From Arthrobacter sp042667405 (GTDB lineage: Bacteria > Actinomycetota > Actinomycetes > Actinomycetales > Micrococcaceae), in the NCBI RefSeq assembly GCF_042667405.1, contig NZ_JBHVAL010000008.1, positions 110,151 to 174,150 on the forward strand: DNA of 64,000 nt, given 5' to 3'. This document shows positions 8,012 to 16,964 of the stretch, piece by piece. Each line of letters opens with the position of its first letter. Positions within the stretch are counted from its first letter, which is position 1. The notes beneath the pieces were generated by a model. It did not search any database and was not told the origin of the DNA. It saw only the letters and a list, made by a program, of their open reading frames with translations. The position numbers were made by a program, and so were the translations under genes.

Positions 8012-9199
8012 ATGACCCCTCAGCCCACCCCTGCAGACAAGTTCACGTTCGGTCTCTGGACGGTCGGTTGGACCGGCGCCGACCCCTTCGGCGTGGCAAC
8101 GCGCCAGGCCTTGGACCCTGTTGAAGCAGTCCACAAACTGAGCGAACTCGGCGCATACGGCATCACCTTCCACGACAACGACCTCGTTCCTTTCGATGCG
8201 AGCGCCTCCGAGCGCGAACTGATCCTGAAGAACTTCAAGGCAGCGTTGGCTGAGACCGGCCTGAAGACGCCCATGGTCACCACCAACCTCTTCAGCCACC
8301 CGGTCTTCAAGGACGGCGGATTCACCTCCAACGACCGTTCCATCCGCCGCTTCGCACTGAGCAAGATCCTGCGCAACATCGACCTCGCGGCCGAGCTTGG
8401 CGCCGAAACGTTCGTTATGTGGGGTGGCCGCGAAGGCAGCGAGTACGACGGCTCCAAGGACCTCGCAGCGGCACTGGACCGCATGAAGGAAGGCGTTGAC
8501 ACCGCCGCCGGGTACATCAAGGAAAAGGGCTACGGCCTGCGGATCGCCCTGGAGCCCAAGCCCAACGAACCACGCGGCGACATCTTCCTCCCCACCGTGG
8601 GACACGGCCTGGCTTTCATCGCCCAGCTGGAGCACGGCGACATCGTTGGCCTCAACCCGGAAACGGGCCACGAGCAGATGGCCGGACTGAACTTCACCCA
8701 CGGCATTGCCCAGGCACTGTGGGCCGGCAAGCTCTTCCACATCGACCTCAACGGCCAGCGTGGCATCAAGTACGACCAAGACCTCGTCTTCGGCCACGGC
8801 GACCTCACCAGCGCCTTCTTCACTGTGGACCTCCTGGAGAACGGCTTCCCCAACGGCGGACCCAAGTACACCGGCCCACGCCACTTCGACTACAAGCCGT
8901 CCCGCACTGATGGCTACGACGGTGTCTGGGAATCGGCCAAGTCCAACATGTCCATGTACCTCCTGCTCAAGGAACGTGCCCTGGCCTTCCGCGCGGATCC
9001 CGAAGTACAGGAAGCCCTGGCAACCTCGGGCGTGTTCGAACTCGGCGAAAGCACTCTGGCTGCCGGTGAAACCACGGCGGACCTGCTGGCTGACGCCAGC
9101 GCCTTCGACACGTTCGACGCCGACAAGGCAGCTGAGCGCTCATTCGCCTTCATCCGCCTCAACCAGCTGGCCATCGAGCACCTCCTCGGCGCCCGCTGA
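8012..9199 (+). CDS. xylA: Xylose isomerase
   Basis: It converts D-xylose to D-xylulose in the cytoplasm. At 395 residues it is the short actinobacterial class, lacking the N-terminal extension of enteric enzymes. The start at 8012 has AAGGAG 6 bases upstream. Diagnostic segments are TFGLWTVGWTGADPFG at the N-terminus, GITFHDNDLVPF carrying the catalytic His, FVMWGGREGSEYDG, LRIALEPKPNEPRGDIFLPT with a metal-ligand Glu, and KLFHIDLNGQRGIKYDQD with metal-binding Asp and His residues. It is the first gene after the xylose operator and is followed by xylB, with a strong hairpin in the gap. Confidence 0.97.
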   Translation: MTPQPTPADKFTFGLWTVGWTGADPFGVATRQALDPVEAVHKLSELGAYGITFHDNDLVPFDASASERELILKNFKAALAETGLKTPMVTTNLFSHPVFKDGGFTSNDRSIRRFALSKILRNIDLAAELGAETFVMWGGREGSEYDGSKDLAAALDRMKEGVDTAAGYIKEKGYGLRIALEPKPNEPRGDIFLPTVGHGLAFIAQLEHGDIVGLNPETGHEQMAGLNFTHGIAQALWAGKLFHIDLNGQRGIKYDQDLVFGHGDLTSAFFTVDLLENGFPNGGPKYTGPRHFDYKPSRTDGYDGVWESAKSNMSMYLLLKERALAFRADPEVQEALATSGVFELGESTLAAGETTADLLADASAFDTFDADKAAERSFAFIRLNQLAIEHLLGAR

Positions 9200-9224
9200 T
9201 CCACCCCCACCACCGCAACCCCGC

Positions 9225-9263
9225 CGCCGGGCCTGCCCTTGGATATCCCAGGCAGGCCCGGCG
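9225..9263 (+). terminator. Strong intercistronic hairpin between xylA and xylB
   Basis: A 13-bp perfect stem (CGCCGGGCCTGCC with GGCAGGCCCGGCG) encloses a 13-base loop that contains the small palindrome GGATATCC. It lies 25 bases after the xylA stop and 22 before the xylB start, with no T-run. It could act as a partial terminator or a 3' stabiliser that lowers xylB relative to xylA. Confidence 0.65.
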
Positions 9264-9285
9264 CGGTTCGCCAAAGGAACAACGC

Positions 9286-10716
9286 ATGCCTCTCGTAGCC
9301 GGGATCGACAGCTCCACCCAGTCCTGCAAAGTGGTCATCCGGGATTCAGCCACCGGCGCCTTGGTTCGCCAGGGCCGGGCCTCCCATCCGGAGGGTACCG
9401 AAATCCACCCGGATCACTGGTGGACCGCCCTGCAGGAAGCAATCGAAGCAGCGGGCGGGCTCGACGACGTCGATGCCGTTTCCGTCGGCGGGCAGCAGCA
9501 CGGAATGGTGTGCCTCGACGAAACCGGCAACGTGGTCCGCCCTGCCCTGCTGTGGAACGATACCCGCTCCGCGCAGGACGCTGAGGAGCTGATTCTCGAC
9601 GCCGGACATGGTGATCCCGTAGCGGGAGCCGGGTATTGGGCGGGCAGCACCGGCACAGTTCCAGTAGCTTCCCTGACGGCCACCAAACTGCGCTGGCTCG
9701 CCCGGAACGAGCCCGAAAATGCGCAACGGACGGCCGCGGTGTGCCTCCCCCATGATTGGCTGTCCTGGCGGCTGGCCGGTCACGGCCCGGGAACAGGCCC
9801 GGCGTCCTTGGAGCTCCTGCGTACGGATCGCTCGGATGCTTCGGGCACTGGCTACTTTTCGGCAACCACCGGCGAGTATCTTCCGGACGTCCTGGAGAGC
9901 ACCCTCGGGCACCTCCCACTCCTGCCCGGCGTGGTTGGGCCGCTGGAGACGGCTGGCAAGACCCCTGCCGGTGCACTGATCGGACCCGGCGCGGGCGACA
10001 ACGCAGCCGCAGGCCTCGGCGTGAGTGCCAGCGTCGGGGATGTTGTCATTTCCATCGGAACGTCCGGAACGGTATTTGCGGTCTCGGACACTCCCTCCCG
10101 GGATTCAAGTGGACTGGTAGCAGGCTTCGCCGATGCCACGGGCCACTACCTCCCACTGGCCTGCACACTCAACGCCACGCGGATCTTCGACGCCACAGCT
10201 GCATTGCTCGATGTGAGCCTGGACGAGCTGGGTACTTTGGCGTTGTCTGCTCCGGAAGGCGCCGGGGGCTTGACGCTGGTCCCCTATTTTGAAGGGGAGC
10301 GGACCCCCAATCTTCCCGAGGCCACCGGCTCCCTTCATGGGCTGACCCTCTCCAACTACACTCCCGCCAACCTGGCGCGGGCGGCGATAGAGGGGGTTGT
10401 CTGTTCGCTCGCTGACGGCTTGGCAGCCCTCCAGGCCCAGGGTGTAGAGGCCCGGCGCATCATCCTGGTTGGTGGGGGCGCTCAATCCGAGGCTGTTCAA
10501 CAAGTGGCTGCCTCCGCGTTCGGACTGCCGGTCTTTGTTCCGAAGCCCGGAGAATACGTGGCTGACGGCGCGGCACGGCAAGCGGCCGGCGTCCTCACGG
10601 GCCAGTTGCCCGAGTGGCCTGTGGACGGCCTTACCGTGGACCACGCTGATCCGAAGGGGGTGGCGCCCTTCCTGGAGAGGTACCGCCATTACGCCGCCAA
10701 GGCAGCCATCGGCTGA
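9286..10716 (+). CDS. xylB: Xylulokinase
   Basis: It phosphorylates D-xylulose to xylulose 5-phosphate for the pentose phosphate pathway. The protein has 476 residues and FGGY-kinase architecture: an N-terminal ATPase lobe starting AGIDSSTQSCKVVIRDS, the sugar-contact segment VGGQQHGMVCLDE, LLWNDTRSAQDAEEL, and a C-terminal lobe with ISIGTSGTVFAVS and ILVGGGAQSEAVQQ. An AAAGGA ribosome-binding site precedes the ATG. It is the second gene of the xyl operon. Confidence 0.96.
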   Translation: MPLVAGIDSSTQSCKVVIRDSATGALVRQGRASHPEGTEIHPDHWWTALQEAIEAAGGLDDVDAVSVGGQQHGMVCLDETGNVVRPALLWNDTRSAQDAEELILDAGHGDPVAGAGYWAGSTGTVPVASLTATKLRWLARNEPENAQRTAAVCLPHDWLSWRLAGHGPGTGPASLELLRTDRSDASGTGYFSATTGEYLPDVLESTLGHLPLLPGVVGPLETAGKTPAGALIGPGAGDNAAAGLGVSASVGDVVISIGTSGTVFAVSDTPSRDSSGLVAGFADATGHYLPLACTLNATRIFDATAALLDVSLDELGTLALSAPEGAGGLTLVPYFEGERTPNLPEATGSLHGLTLSNYTPANLARAAIEGVVCSLADGLAALQAQGVEARRIILVGGGAQSEAVQQVAASAFGLPVFVPKPGEYVADGAARQAAGVLTGQLPEWPVDGLTVDHADPKGVAPFLERYRHYAAKAAIG

Positions 10717-10746
10717 TCGTGGCTCCCGGTGCTCTATCGTGACAGG

Positions 10747-11772
10747 GTGAGCTCAGAACAATCTGCATCAGCCCGGCCTCCCGTCATGGAGGACGTCGCC
10801 CGCGTGGCAGGTGTTTCCCACCAGACTGTCTCCCGGGTCCTGAACAACCACCCGAACGTGAGTTCCAAGACCCGCGAACGGGTAGAGCAGGCCATCACCG
10901 AGTTGGGCTACCGCCGCAACACAGCTGCCCGCAGCCTGGTGACCCGGCGGTCCCAGACCATCGGGGTGCTGGGCAGTGAACTTGCCCAATACGGGCCATC
11001 ACACACCCTCCTCGGGGTGCAGCAGGCAGCACGGGATGCGGGTTATTTCGTCAGCGTGGCCGGCCTTCGGGAGGTCACGCCCGAGACCATCAAGGATGCG
11101 CTGGCACACTTCATGGACCAGGGCGTGGACGGCATTGTGGTGACGGTTCCACATCCGGGCACATTCGAGGTCCTCAAGGATGTCACTTCCCAGGTTCCGT
11201 TGGTCGCTGTGGGCTCCGTCGGCGACGAGGAACTCGCCGGCGCTACCGTTGACCAGCGGCAGGGGGCCCGGCTCGCCGTCGAGCATTTGCTGGACCTGGG
11301 GCACCGGCGGATCGGCCACCTGTCGGGCCCCTCCGACTGGATCGACGCCGCGGCACGCATCGACGGCTGGCGTGACGCGCTGGACGCGGCCAGCATCGAG
11401 CCGGGAACCTTGATCGAGGGGGACTGGAGCGCCGAATGCGGTTACCGGGAGGGCCTGAAAATTGCCGCTGACAGAGCCGTCACCGCACTGTTCGTGGCCA
11501 ACGACCAGATGGCGCTGGGGGTATTACGCGCCTTCCATGAAGCCGGGGTGCAGGTTCCCGGTGACATCAGCCTGGTGGGTTTCGATGACCAGCCCGAGTC
11601 GGCGTACTTCATCCCGCCGTTGACCACAGTGGCCCAGGATTTCGAAGAACTCGGCCAACGGTGCATTGGATTGTTGCTGGACCGCATCGAAAGCGGCAGC
11701 ACCGGGACAGCGGCGACCGTGACTCCCCGGCTCGTAGTCCGTTCCACCACCGCCCCGCCCCCAACTAAGTAA
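10747..11772 (+). CDS. LacI-family regulator, probable arabinose repressor
   Basis: The protein has 341 residues from the GTG at 10747; a further in-frame GTG at 10729 is possible. The later start is preferred because TATCGT (10735-10740) lies 6 bases before it, the spacing of a leaderless transcript, and no Shine-Dalgarno is seen. The HTH (VMEDVARVAGVSHQTVSRVL) is followed by a sugar-binding domain (GVLGSELAQYGPSHTLLG, FVANDQMALGVLRAFHE, GFDDQPESAYFIPPL). It precedes araB-araD-araA, whose promoter carries a LacI-type operator, like the LacI-type AraR of Corynebacterium. The last codons and the TAA lie inside a palindromic repeat. Confidence 0.88.
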   Translation: MSSEQSASARPPVMEDVARVAGVSHQTVSRVLNNHPNVSSKTRERVEQAITELGYRRNTAARSLVTRRSQTIGVLGSELAQYGPSHTLLGVQQAARDAGYFVSVAGLREVTPETIKDALAHFMDQGVDGIVVTVPHPGTFEVLKDVTSQVPLVAVGSVGDEELAGATVDQRQGARLAVEHLLDLGHRRIGHLSGPSDWIDAAARIDGWRDALDAASIEPGTLIEGDWSAECGYREGLKIAADRAVTALFVANDQMALGVLRAFHEAGVQVPGDISLVGFDDQPESAYFIPPLTTVAQDFEELGQRCIGLLLDRIESGSTGTAATVTPRLVVRSTTAPPPTK

Positions 11773-11826
11773 CAGCAGATGTCGTATTGAGCTCCCATTA
11801 CGACATCTGCTGCTACCTACATGGGG
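11760..11826. repeat. Palindromic repeat copy R1
   Basis: This is one of six dispersed ~67-bp palindromes. The left arm begins CCCAACTAAGTAACAGCAG and the right arm ends CTGCTGCTACCTACATGGGG. The inner stem GATGTCGTA pairs with TACGACATC around the loop TTGAGCTCCCAT. The TAA stop of the regulator gene (11770-11772) is part of the left arm. It lies between the regulator and araB on the same strand. Confidence 0.85.
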
Positions 11827-11876
11827 GTGTCGGGGGCCAACGTCCGTCCTGAGCACAGCTTCACCCTGAGCGGCTC

Positions 11877-11905
11877 TTGACATCAATGTTGTGAGCGCTA
11901 ACAAT
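11877..11905 (+). promoter_or_regulatory. ara promoter with overlapping LacI-type operator
   Basis: TTGACA (11877-11882) is followed after 17 bases by AACAAT (11900-11905), a plausible sigma-A-type promoter. The operator TTGTGAGCGCTAACAA (11889-11904), with one mismatched pair around its AGCGCT core, lies between and over these elements, so binding would block polymerase. The transcript leader to araB at 11978 is about 65 bases. Confidence 0.7.
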
Positions 11906-11977
11906 TGCATCAGACGTTCTTCACTTTCCACCCCGACCCCCGGCAATGAGGCCTTGGCCAGCCGGATGGAGACACCC

Positions 11978-13720
11978 ATGAATACCTCTGAAAACCTCCC
12001 GCTCGATGAGCAGTTCGTCATCGGCGTGGACTACGGCACCTTGTCCGGCCGCGCCGTCGTGGTGCGCGTCTCCGACGGTGCCGAGATCGGCAGCGGCGTG
12101 TTCGAGTACCCCCACGCAGTTGTTTCGGACCGCCTCCCCACGAGCGGGCAACGCCTCCCTGCCGACTGGGCCCTTCAGGTCCCGAACGACTACCGCGACG
12201 TCCTGCGCAATGCTGTACCGGCCGCCGTCGCTGATGCCGGTATCAACCCTGAGAACGTGGTGGGTATCGCTACCGACTTCACCGCCTGCACCATGGTTCC
12301 GACGACGGCGGACGGCACACCGCTGAACGAACTGGAACGCTTCGCTGACCGGCCCCACGCGTTCGTGAAGCTGTGGCGCCACCACGCTGCGCAGCCGCAG
12401 GCTGACCGCATCAACCAGCTGGCAGAAGAGCGTGGCGAGTCCTGGCTCCCCCGCTACGGCGGCCTGATCTCCTCGGAATGGGAATTCGCCAAGGGCCTGC
12501 AGCTTCTCGAGGAAGACCCCGAGGTCTACGCGGCCATGGAGCACTGGGTGGAGGCGGCCGACTGGATCGTCTGGCAGCTCTGCGGAAGCTACGTCCGCAA
12601 CGCCTGCACTGCCGGTTACAAGGGCATCTACCAGGACGGCAAATACCCGTCGGAAGATTTCCTGGCAGCACTGAACCCCGATTTCAAGGACTTCGTCAGC
12701 AGCAAACTGGAGCACACCATCGGGCGGCTGGGAGATGCCGCGGGCTACCTCACCGAAGAAGCCGCCGGCTGGACCGGGCTCCCGGCGGGAATCGCCGTGG
12801 CGGTAGGCAACGTTGACGCCCACGTCAGCGCACCTGCCGCGAACGCTGTGGAACCCGGGCAGCTGGTAGCGATCATGGGCACCTCCACGTGCCATGTCAT
12901 GAATGGTGATGTCCTGCGTGAAGTCCCCGGCATGTGCGGCGTGGTCGACGGCGGCATCGTGGACGGCCTGTGGGGCTACGAAGCAGGCCAGTCCGGAGTG
13001 GGCGACATCTTTGGCTGGTTCACCAAGAACGGTGTGCCACCCGAATACCACCAGGCCGCAGCAGCCAATGACCAAAGCATCCACGAGTACCTCACGGAAC
13101 TCGCGGAGAAGCAGGCCATCGGCGAGCACGGCCTGATCGCCCTGGACTGGCACTCGGGCAACCGCTCAGTGCTGGTGGATCACGAACTGTCCGGCGTCGT
13201 GGTGGGGCAGACCCTGGCCACCAAGCCGGAGGACATCTACCGGGCACTGCTGGAGGCCACGGCGTTTGGAACCCGGACCATCGTGGATGCCTTCCGTGAC
13301 TCCGGGGTACCGGTGAAGGAATTCATCGTGGCCGGCGGCCTGCTGAAGAACAAGTTCCTGATGCAGGTCTACGCAGACATCACCGGCTTGCAGCTCTCCA
13401 CCATCGGCTCGGAACAGGGTCCCGCATTGGGTTCGGCGATCCACGCCGCCGCTGCTGCCGGGAAGTACGCAGACATCCGCGAGGCCGCCGCTGCCATGGC
13501 TGCCGCGCCGGGAGCTGTTTACACCCCGATCCCGGAGAACGTGGCCGCGTACGAGGCCCTCTTCCAGGAATACCGCACCCTTCACGACTACTTCGGCCGT
13601 GGAAGCAACAATGTGATGCACCGCCTGAAGTCCATCCAGCGCCTGGCACTGGGCGCCGGCGGGGTGGCCGAACCGGCGTCGAACTCCTCCACCGACCAGG
13701 CTGAGCGGGTGTCCGCATGA
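11978..13720 (+). CDS. araB: Ribulokinase
   Basis: It phosphorylates L-ribulose to L-ribulose 5-phosphate. The protein has 580 residues from the ATG at 11978, which has GGAG 7 bases upstream; upstream in-frame starts would run into the operator. FGGY-kinase features are the N-terminal FVIGVDYGTLSGRAVVVRV (the GTxSGR motif typical of AraB), VGIATDFTACTMVP, HAFVKLWRHHAAQPQAD, IMGTSTCHVMNG in the second lobe, and FIVAGGLLKNKFLMQVYAD. It is the first gene of the operon and overlaps araD by ATGA. Confidence 0.96.
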   Translation: MNTSENLPLDEQFVIGVDYGTLSGRAVVVRVSDGAEIGSGVFEYPHAVVSDRLPTSGQRLPADWALQVPNDYRDVLRNAVPAAVADAGINPENVVGIATDFTACTMVPTTADGTPLNELERFADRPHAFVKLWRHHAAQPQADRINQLAEERGESWLPRYGGLISSEWEFAKGLQLLEEDPEVYAAMEHWVEAADWIVWQLCGSYVRNACTAGYKGIYQDGKYPSEDFLAALNPDFKDFVSSKLEHTIGRLGDAAGYLTEEAAGWTGLPAGIAVAVGNVDAHVSAPAANAVEPGQLVAIMGTSTCHVMNGDVLREVPGMCGVVDGGIVDGLWGYEAGQSGVGDIFGWFTKNGVPPEYHQAAAANDQSIHEYLTELAEKQAIGEHGLIALDWHSGNRSVLVDHELSGVVVGQTLATKPEDIYRALLEATAFGTRTIVDAFRDSGVPVKEFIVAGGLLKNKFLMQVYADITGLQLSTIGSEQGPALGSAIHAAAAAGKYADIREAAAAMAAAPGAVYTPIPENVAAYEALFQEYRTLHDYFGRGSNNVMHRLKSIQRLALGAGGVAEPASNSSTDQAERVSA

Positions 13721-14424
13721 GCAACCTCCTGGACACCATCGCCAAGGTCCGTGAGGACGTCTGCGAACTCCATTCGGAACTGACGCGCTACGGGCTGGTG
13801 GTCTGGACGGCAGGCAACGTTTCCGGCCGCATTCCAGGTCATGACCTCATGGTCATCAAGCCCTCGGGTGTCTCCTACGACGACCTCACGCCCGAGCTCA
13901 TGGTGGTCACCGACCTGTACGGCATCCCGGTCCGGGGCATGAACACCGGCAGCAGCGGCACCATCGACTGGGGCAACCCCGACCTCTCGCCGTCCTCGGA
14001 TACCGCTGCGCACGCCTACGTATACCGGCACATGCCCGAGGTCGGCGGAGTGGTGCACACACACTCCACCTACGCCACAGCGTGGGCTGCCCGGGGCGAA
14101 GAAATTCCCTGCGTCCTGACCATGATGGGGGACGAATTCGGTGGGCCCATCCCCATCGGCCCCTTTGCCCTGATCGGCGACGACTCCATCGGCCAAGGCA
14201 TCGTGGAGACGTTGAAGGACTCCAACTCACCGGCCGTGCTGATGCAGAACCACGGCCCGTTCACCATCGGCAAATCCGCCCGCGAGGCCGTCAAAGCCGC
14301 CGTGATGTGCGAGGAAGTGGCCAAGACTGTGCACGTCTCGCGCCAACTCGGCGAGCCACTTCCCATTGACCAAGCCAAGATCGAGTCGCTCTACGACCGC
14401 TACCAGAACGTTTACGGCCGCTGA
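13717..14424 (+). CDS. araD: L-ribulose-5-phosphate 4-epimerase
   Basis: It converts L-ribulose 5-phosphate to D-xylulose 5-phosphate. The protein has 235 residues and belongs to the class II aldolase/epimerase fold. Zinc-binding residues are visible in VVHTHSTYATAWAARG (His-x-His), and the motif LMQNHGPFTIGKSAREAV holds another expected ligand. The substrate loop GNVSGRIPGHDLMVIKPSGV is typical of the family. The start overlaps the araB stop. This reaction feeds the same intermediate as xylB. Confidence 0.96.
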   Translation: MSNLLDTIAKVREDVCELHSELTRYGLVVWTAGNVSGRIPGHDLMVIKPSGVSYDDLTPELMVVTDLYGIPVRGMNTGSSGTIDWGNPDLSPSSDTAAHAYVYRHMPEVGGVVHTHSTYATAWAARGEEIPCVLTMMGDEFGGPIPIGPFALIGDDSIGQGIVETLKDSNSPAVLMQNHGPFTIGKSAREAVKAAVMCEEVAKTVHVSRQLGEPLPIDQAKIESLYDRYQNVYGR

Positions 14425-14476
14425 GGCGGACCACCAACCAGCCCGCGCTTTTCAGCAAATACCCAGGAGCCCTCAA

Positions 14477-15997
14477 ATGCCCAACGCCAACAACACCTCG
14501 CTGGACCAGTACGAGGTCTGGTTCCTCACCGGCAGCCAGCACCTCTACGGCGAGGATGTCCTCAAGCAGGTCGCTGCGCAATCCCAGGAGATCGCCAACG
14601 TCCTGAACGCCGCCGGTGATGTGCCGGTGAAGCTCGTCTGGAAGCCCGTCCTCACCGATTCCGACGCCATCCGCCGCACCGCCCTTGAAGCCAACGCCGA
14701 TGATTCCGTGATCGGCGTGACCGCGTGGATGCACACGTTCAGCCCGGCCAAGATGTGGATCCAGGGACTGGACGCACTGCGCAAGCCCCTCCTGCACCTG
14801 CACACCCAGGCCAACCGGGACCTCCCCTGGGCGGACATCGACTTCGACTTCATGAACCTCAACCAAGCAGCCCACGGCGACCGCGAATTCGGGTACATCC
14901 AGGCCCGCCTCGGCGTGCCGCGGAAGACCGTCGTCGGGCATGTCTCCAATCCTGAGGTCGTGCGCCAGGTGGGCGCCTGGCAGCGCGCCTCCGCCGGCTG
15001 GGCAGCGGTCAGGACCCTGAAGCTGACCCGCTTTGGTGACAACATGCGCAACGTCGCAGTCACCGAAGGCGACAAGACCGAGGCCGAGCTGCGCTTCGGC
15101 GTCTCGGTCAACACCTGGTCCGTCAACGAGCTCGCCGACGCTGTCCACACCGCCGCAGAGTCCGACGTCGACGCCCTGGTTGCAGAATATGAGCGCCTCT
15201 ATGAGGTGGTTGACGAGCTGAAGACCGGCGGTGCCCGGCACGAGTCCCTCCGCTACAGTGCCCGCATCGAGCTGGGCCTGCGGAGCTTCCTGGAAGCCAA
15301 CGGCTCGGCTGCGTTCACCACGTCCTTCGAGGACCTCGGCGAACTCCGCCAGCTCCCCGGCATGGCCGTGCAACGGCTCATGGCCGACGGTTACGGCTTC
15401 GGCGCCGAAGGTGACTGGAAGACCGCCATCCTGGTCCGCGCGGCCAAGGTCATGGGCTCCGGGTTGCCCGGCGGCGCTTCGCTGATGGAGGACTACACCT
15501 ACCACCTTGAACCCGGCTCGGAGAAGATACTCGGGGCGCACATGCTCGAAGTTTGCCCGTCCCTGACCGCGAAGAAGCCCCGCGTGGAGATCCACCCGCT
15601 GGGCATCGGCGGCAAGGAAGATCCCGTCCGCATGGTGTTCGACACCGACGCGGGCCCCGGCGTCGTCGTCGCACTGTCCGACATGCGCGACCGCTTCCGC
15701 CTGGTCGCCAACGCCGTGGACGTCGTCGACCTCGACCAGCCACTGCCCAACCTGCCCGTCGCCCGCGCGCTCTGGGAACCGAAGCCGGACTTCGCCACCT
15801 CAGCTGCCGCGTGGCTCACAGCCGGAGCCGCCCACCACACGGTACTCTCCACGCAGGTGGGCCTCGAGGTGTTCGAGGACTTCGCCGAGATCGCCCGCAC
15901 GGAACTGCTCACCATCGACGAAGGCACCACCATCAAACAGTTCAAGAAGGAACTCGCCTGGAACGCCGCCTACTACAAGCTGGCCGGCGGCCTGTGA
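14477..15997 (+). CDS. araA: L-arabinose isomerase
   Basis: It converts L-arabinose to L-ribulose and needs a divalent metal. The protein has 506 residues from the ATG at 14477, chosen for AGGAG 8 bases upstream; the protein then opens with the family-typical VWFLTGSQHLYGEDVL. Other signatures are TAWMHTFSPAKMWIQGL, MNLNQAAHGDREFGY and the C-terminal segment around YHLEPGSEKILGAHMLEVCP with metal-site Glu and His residues. It is the third gene of the operon, in the order araB-araD-araA, and overlaps the epimerase gene by GTGA. Confidence 0.97.
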   Translation: MPNANNTSLDQYEVWFLTGSQHLYGEDVLKQVAAQSQEIANVLNAAGDVPVKLVWKPVLTDSDAIRRTALEANADDSVIGVTAWMHTFSPAKMWIQGLDALRKPLLHLHTQANRDLPWADIDFDFMNLNQAAHGDREFGYIQARLGVPRKTVVGHVSNPEVVRQVGAWQRASAGWAAVRTLKLTRFGDNMRNVAVTEGDKTEAELRFGVSVNTWSVNELADAVHTAAESDVDALVAEYERLYEVVDELKTGGARHESLRYSARIELGLRSFLEANGSAAFTTSFEDLGELRQLPGMAVQRLMADGYGFGAEGDWKTAILVRAAKVMGSGLPGGASLMEDYTYHLEPGSEKILGAHMLEVCPSLTAKKPRVEIHPLGIGGKEDPVRMVFDTDAGPGVVVALSDMRDRFRLVANAVDVVDLDQPLPNLPVARALWEPKPDFATSAAAWLTAGAAHHTVLSTQVGLEVFEDFAEIARTELLTIDEGTTIKQFKKELAWNAAYYKLAGGL

Positions 15998-16890
15998 GCA
16001 CCGAATTCACGCTAAGCGCGGGCGGTTACACGGCTGTTGTGACCGCCCGCGCCGCCGCGCTTCGCGTCCTGCAGTTCGACGGACGGGACCTTGTGGTCCC
16101 GTTTCCGGAAGGCGGCCCGATCCCGGATTACCGCGGCATCATCGCCGCGCCCTGGCCCAACAGGATCGCTGACGGCAGGTACGCCTTCGACGGCGCCACC
16201 CATCAGCTTCCGCTTACCGAGCCGGAGCGGGGCACGGCGCTGCACGGGCTCGCTTATCCGCTCGACTGGACCGTGAAGGAGCACGACGCCGGTTCGGTCA
16301 CCTTGACGTGCACGGTGGGGCCGACCACGGGCTATCCCTTCGTGGTGGAGCTCTCTACGCGTTATGTTCTGGACCAAACCGGACTCCACACCTTCGTGAC
16401 CGCCCACAACGCAGCGGACGTTGCCGCTCCCTATGGCGTGTGCCCGCACCCGTACTTGGTGGCGGGTTCTTCGCCTTTGGATGAGTGGATCCTCGAAGCG
16501 CCCGCCGGGAAGTTCCTGGAGGTCACCCCGGACCGGCTGCTGCCCGTTTCGCTGGAGCCGGTGGCAGGCCATGAGTTCGACTTCCGTTCCGCGCGGCCCA
16601 TCGGCACCACCGAAATCGACCATGCATTTACGGACATAACGTTCGACGCCGGGCTGGCGCGGCTTTCGCTGCGGGACCCGGCGGGCACCGGCGTCGGAAT
16701 GTCGTGGGACGAAAGCTGCCCGTGGCTTCAGATCCATACGGCTGACAAGCCGGCACCCATTCCCAGCCGTATTGGGCTGGCCGTGGAACCGATGACGTGT
16801 CCCCCGGATGCGTTCAACAGCGGCACGGACCTGATCCGCCTGGAACCCGGCGAGACCCACACCGCCTCCTGGAGCATCTACGCCCTCTAA
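15994..16890 (+). CDS. Aldose 1-epimerase (mutarotase) family protein
   Basis: The protein has 298 residues and starts with a GTG overlapping the TGA of araA. The galactose-mutarotase-like beta-sandwich is recognisable by PWPNRIADGRYAFDG with the conserved Asn-Arg, GTALHGLAYPLDW with a conserved His, PYGVCPHPYLVAG with the catalytic-type His, and AVEPMTCPPDAFNSG containing the Glu region (E-P-M-T-C). As the last gene of the ara operon it probably interconverts the anomers of L-arabinose for AraA. A palindromic repeat follows 2 bases after the stop. Confidence 0.9.
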   Translation: MSTEFTLSAGGYTAVVTARAAALRVLQFDGRDLVVPFPEGGPIPDYRGIIAAPWPNRIADGRYAFDGATHQLPLTEPERGTALHGLAYPLDWTVKEHDAGSVTLTCTVGPTTGYPFVVELSTRYVLDQTGLHTFVTAHNAADVAAPYGVCPHPYLVAGSSPLDEWILEAPAGKFLEVTPDRLLPVSLEPVAGHEFDFRSARPIGTTEIDHAFTDITFDAGLARLSLRDPAGTGVGMSWDESCPWLQIHTADKPAPIPSRIGLAVEPMTCPPDAFNSGTDLIRLEPGETHTASWSIYAL

Positions 16891-16892
16891 CA

Positions 16893-16960
16893 ACCCAACT
16901 GGGTAACAGCAAATGCCGTTATGAGGTTCCATAACGGCATTTGCTGTTACTTACTTGGGT
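16893..16960. repeat. Palindromic repeat copy R2
   Basis: This 68-bp element lies between the converging epimerase and solute-binding-protein genes. Its inner 21 bp (GTAACAGCAAATGCCGTTATG) would be one base too long to quote as a perfect stem in full, so in short: GTAACAGCAAATGCCGTT pairs exactly with its complement in the right arm. The outer arms ACCCAACTGGG and CTTACTTGGGT pair imperfectly. The loop is only 6 bases (AGGTTC). It may terminate both genes. Confidence 0.88.
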
Positions 16961-16964
16961 GGGG

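Noticed and set aside
14291..15595. A 434-codon frame antisense to araA, and similar long antisense frames (12,000-13,150; 22,290-23,675; 28,400-29,390)
   Set aside because: They mirror the codon structure of well-identified genes on the other strand, have no ribosome-binding site or family match, and are expected in DNA with GC-rich third positions.
16300..16700. A frameshift in the aldose epimerase
   Set aside because: The frame is intact from 15994 to 16890 and the conserved His and Glu segments are in order.
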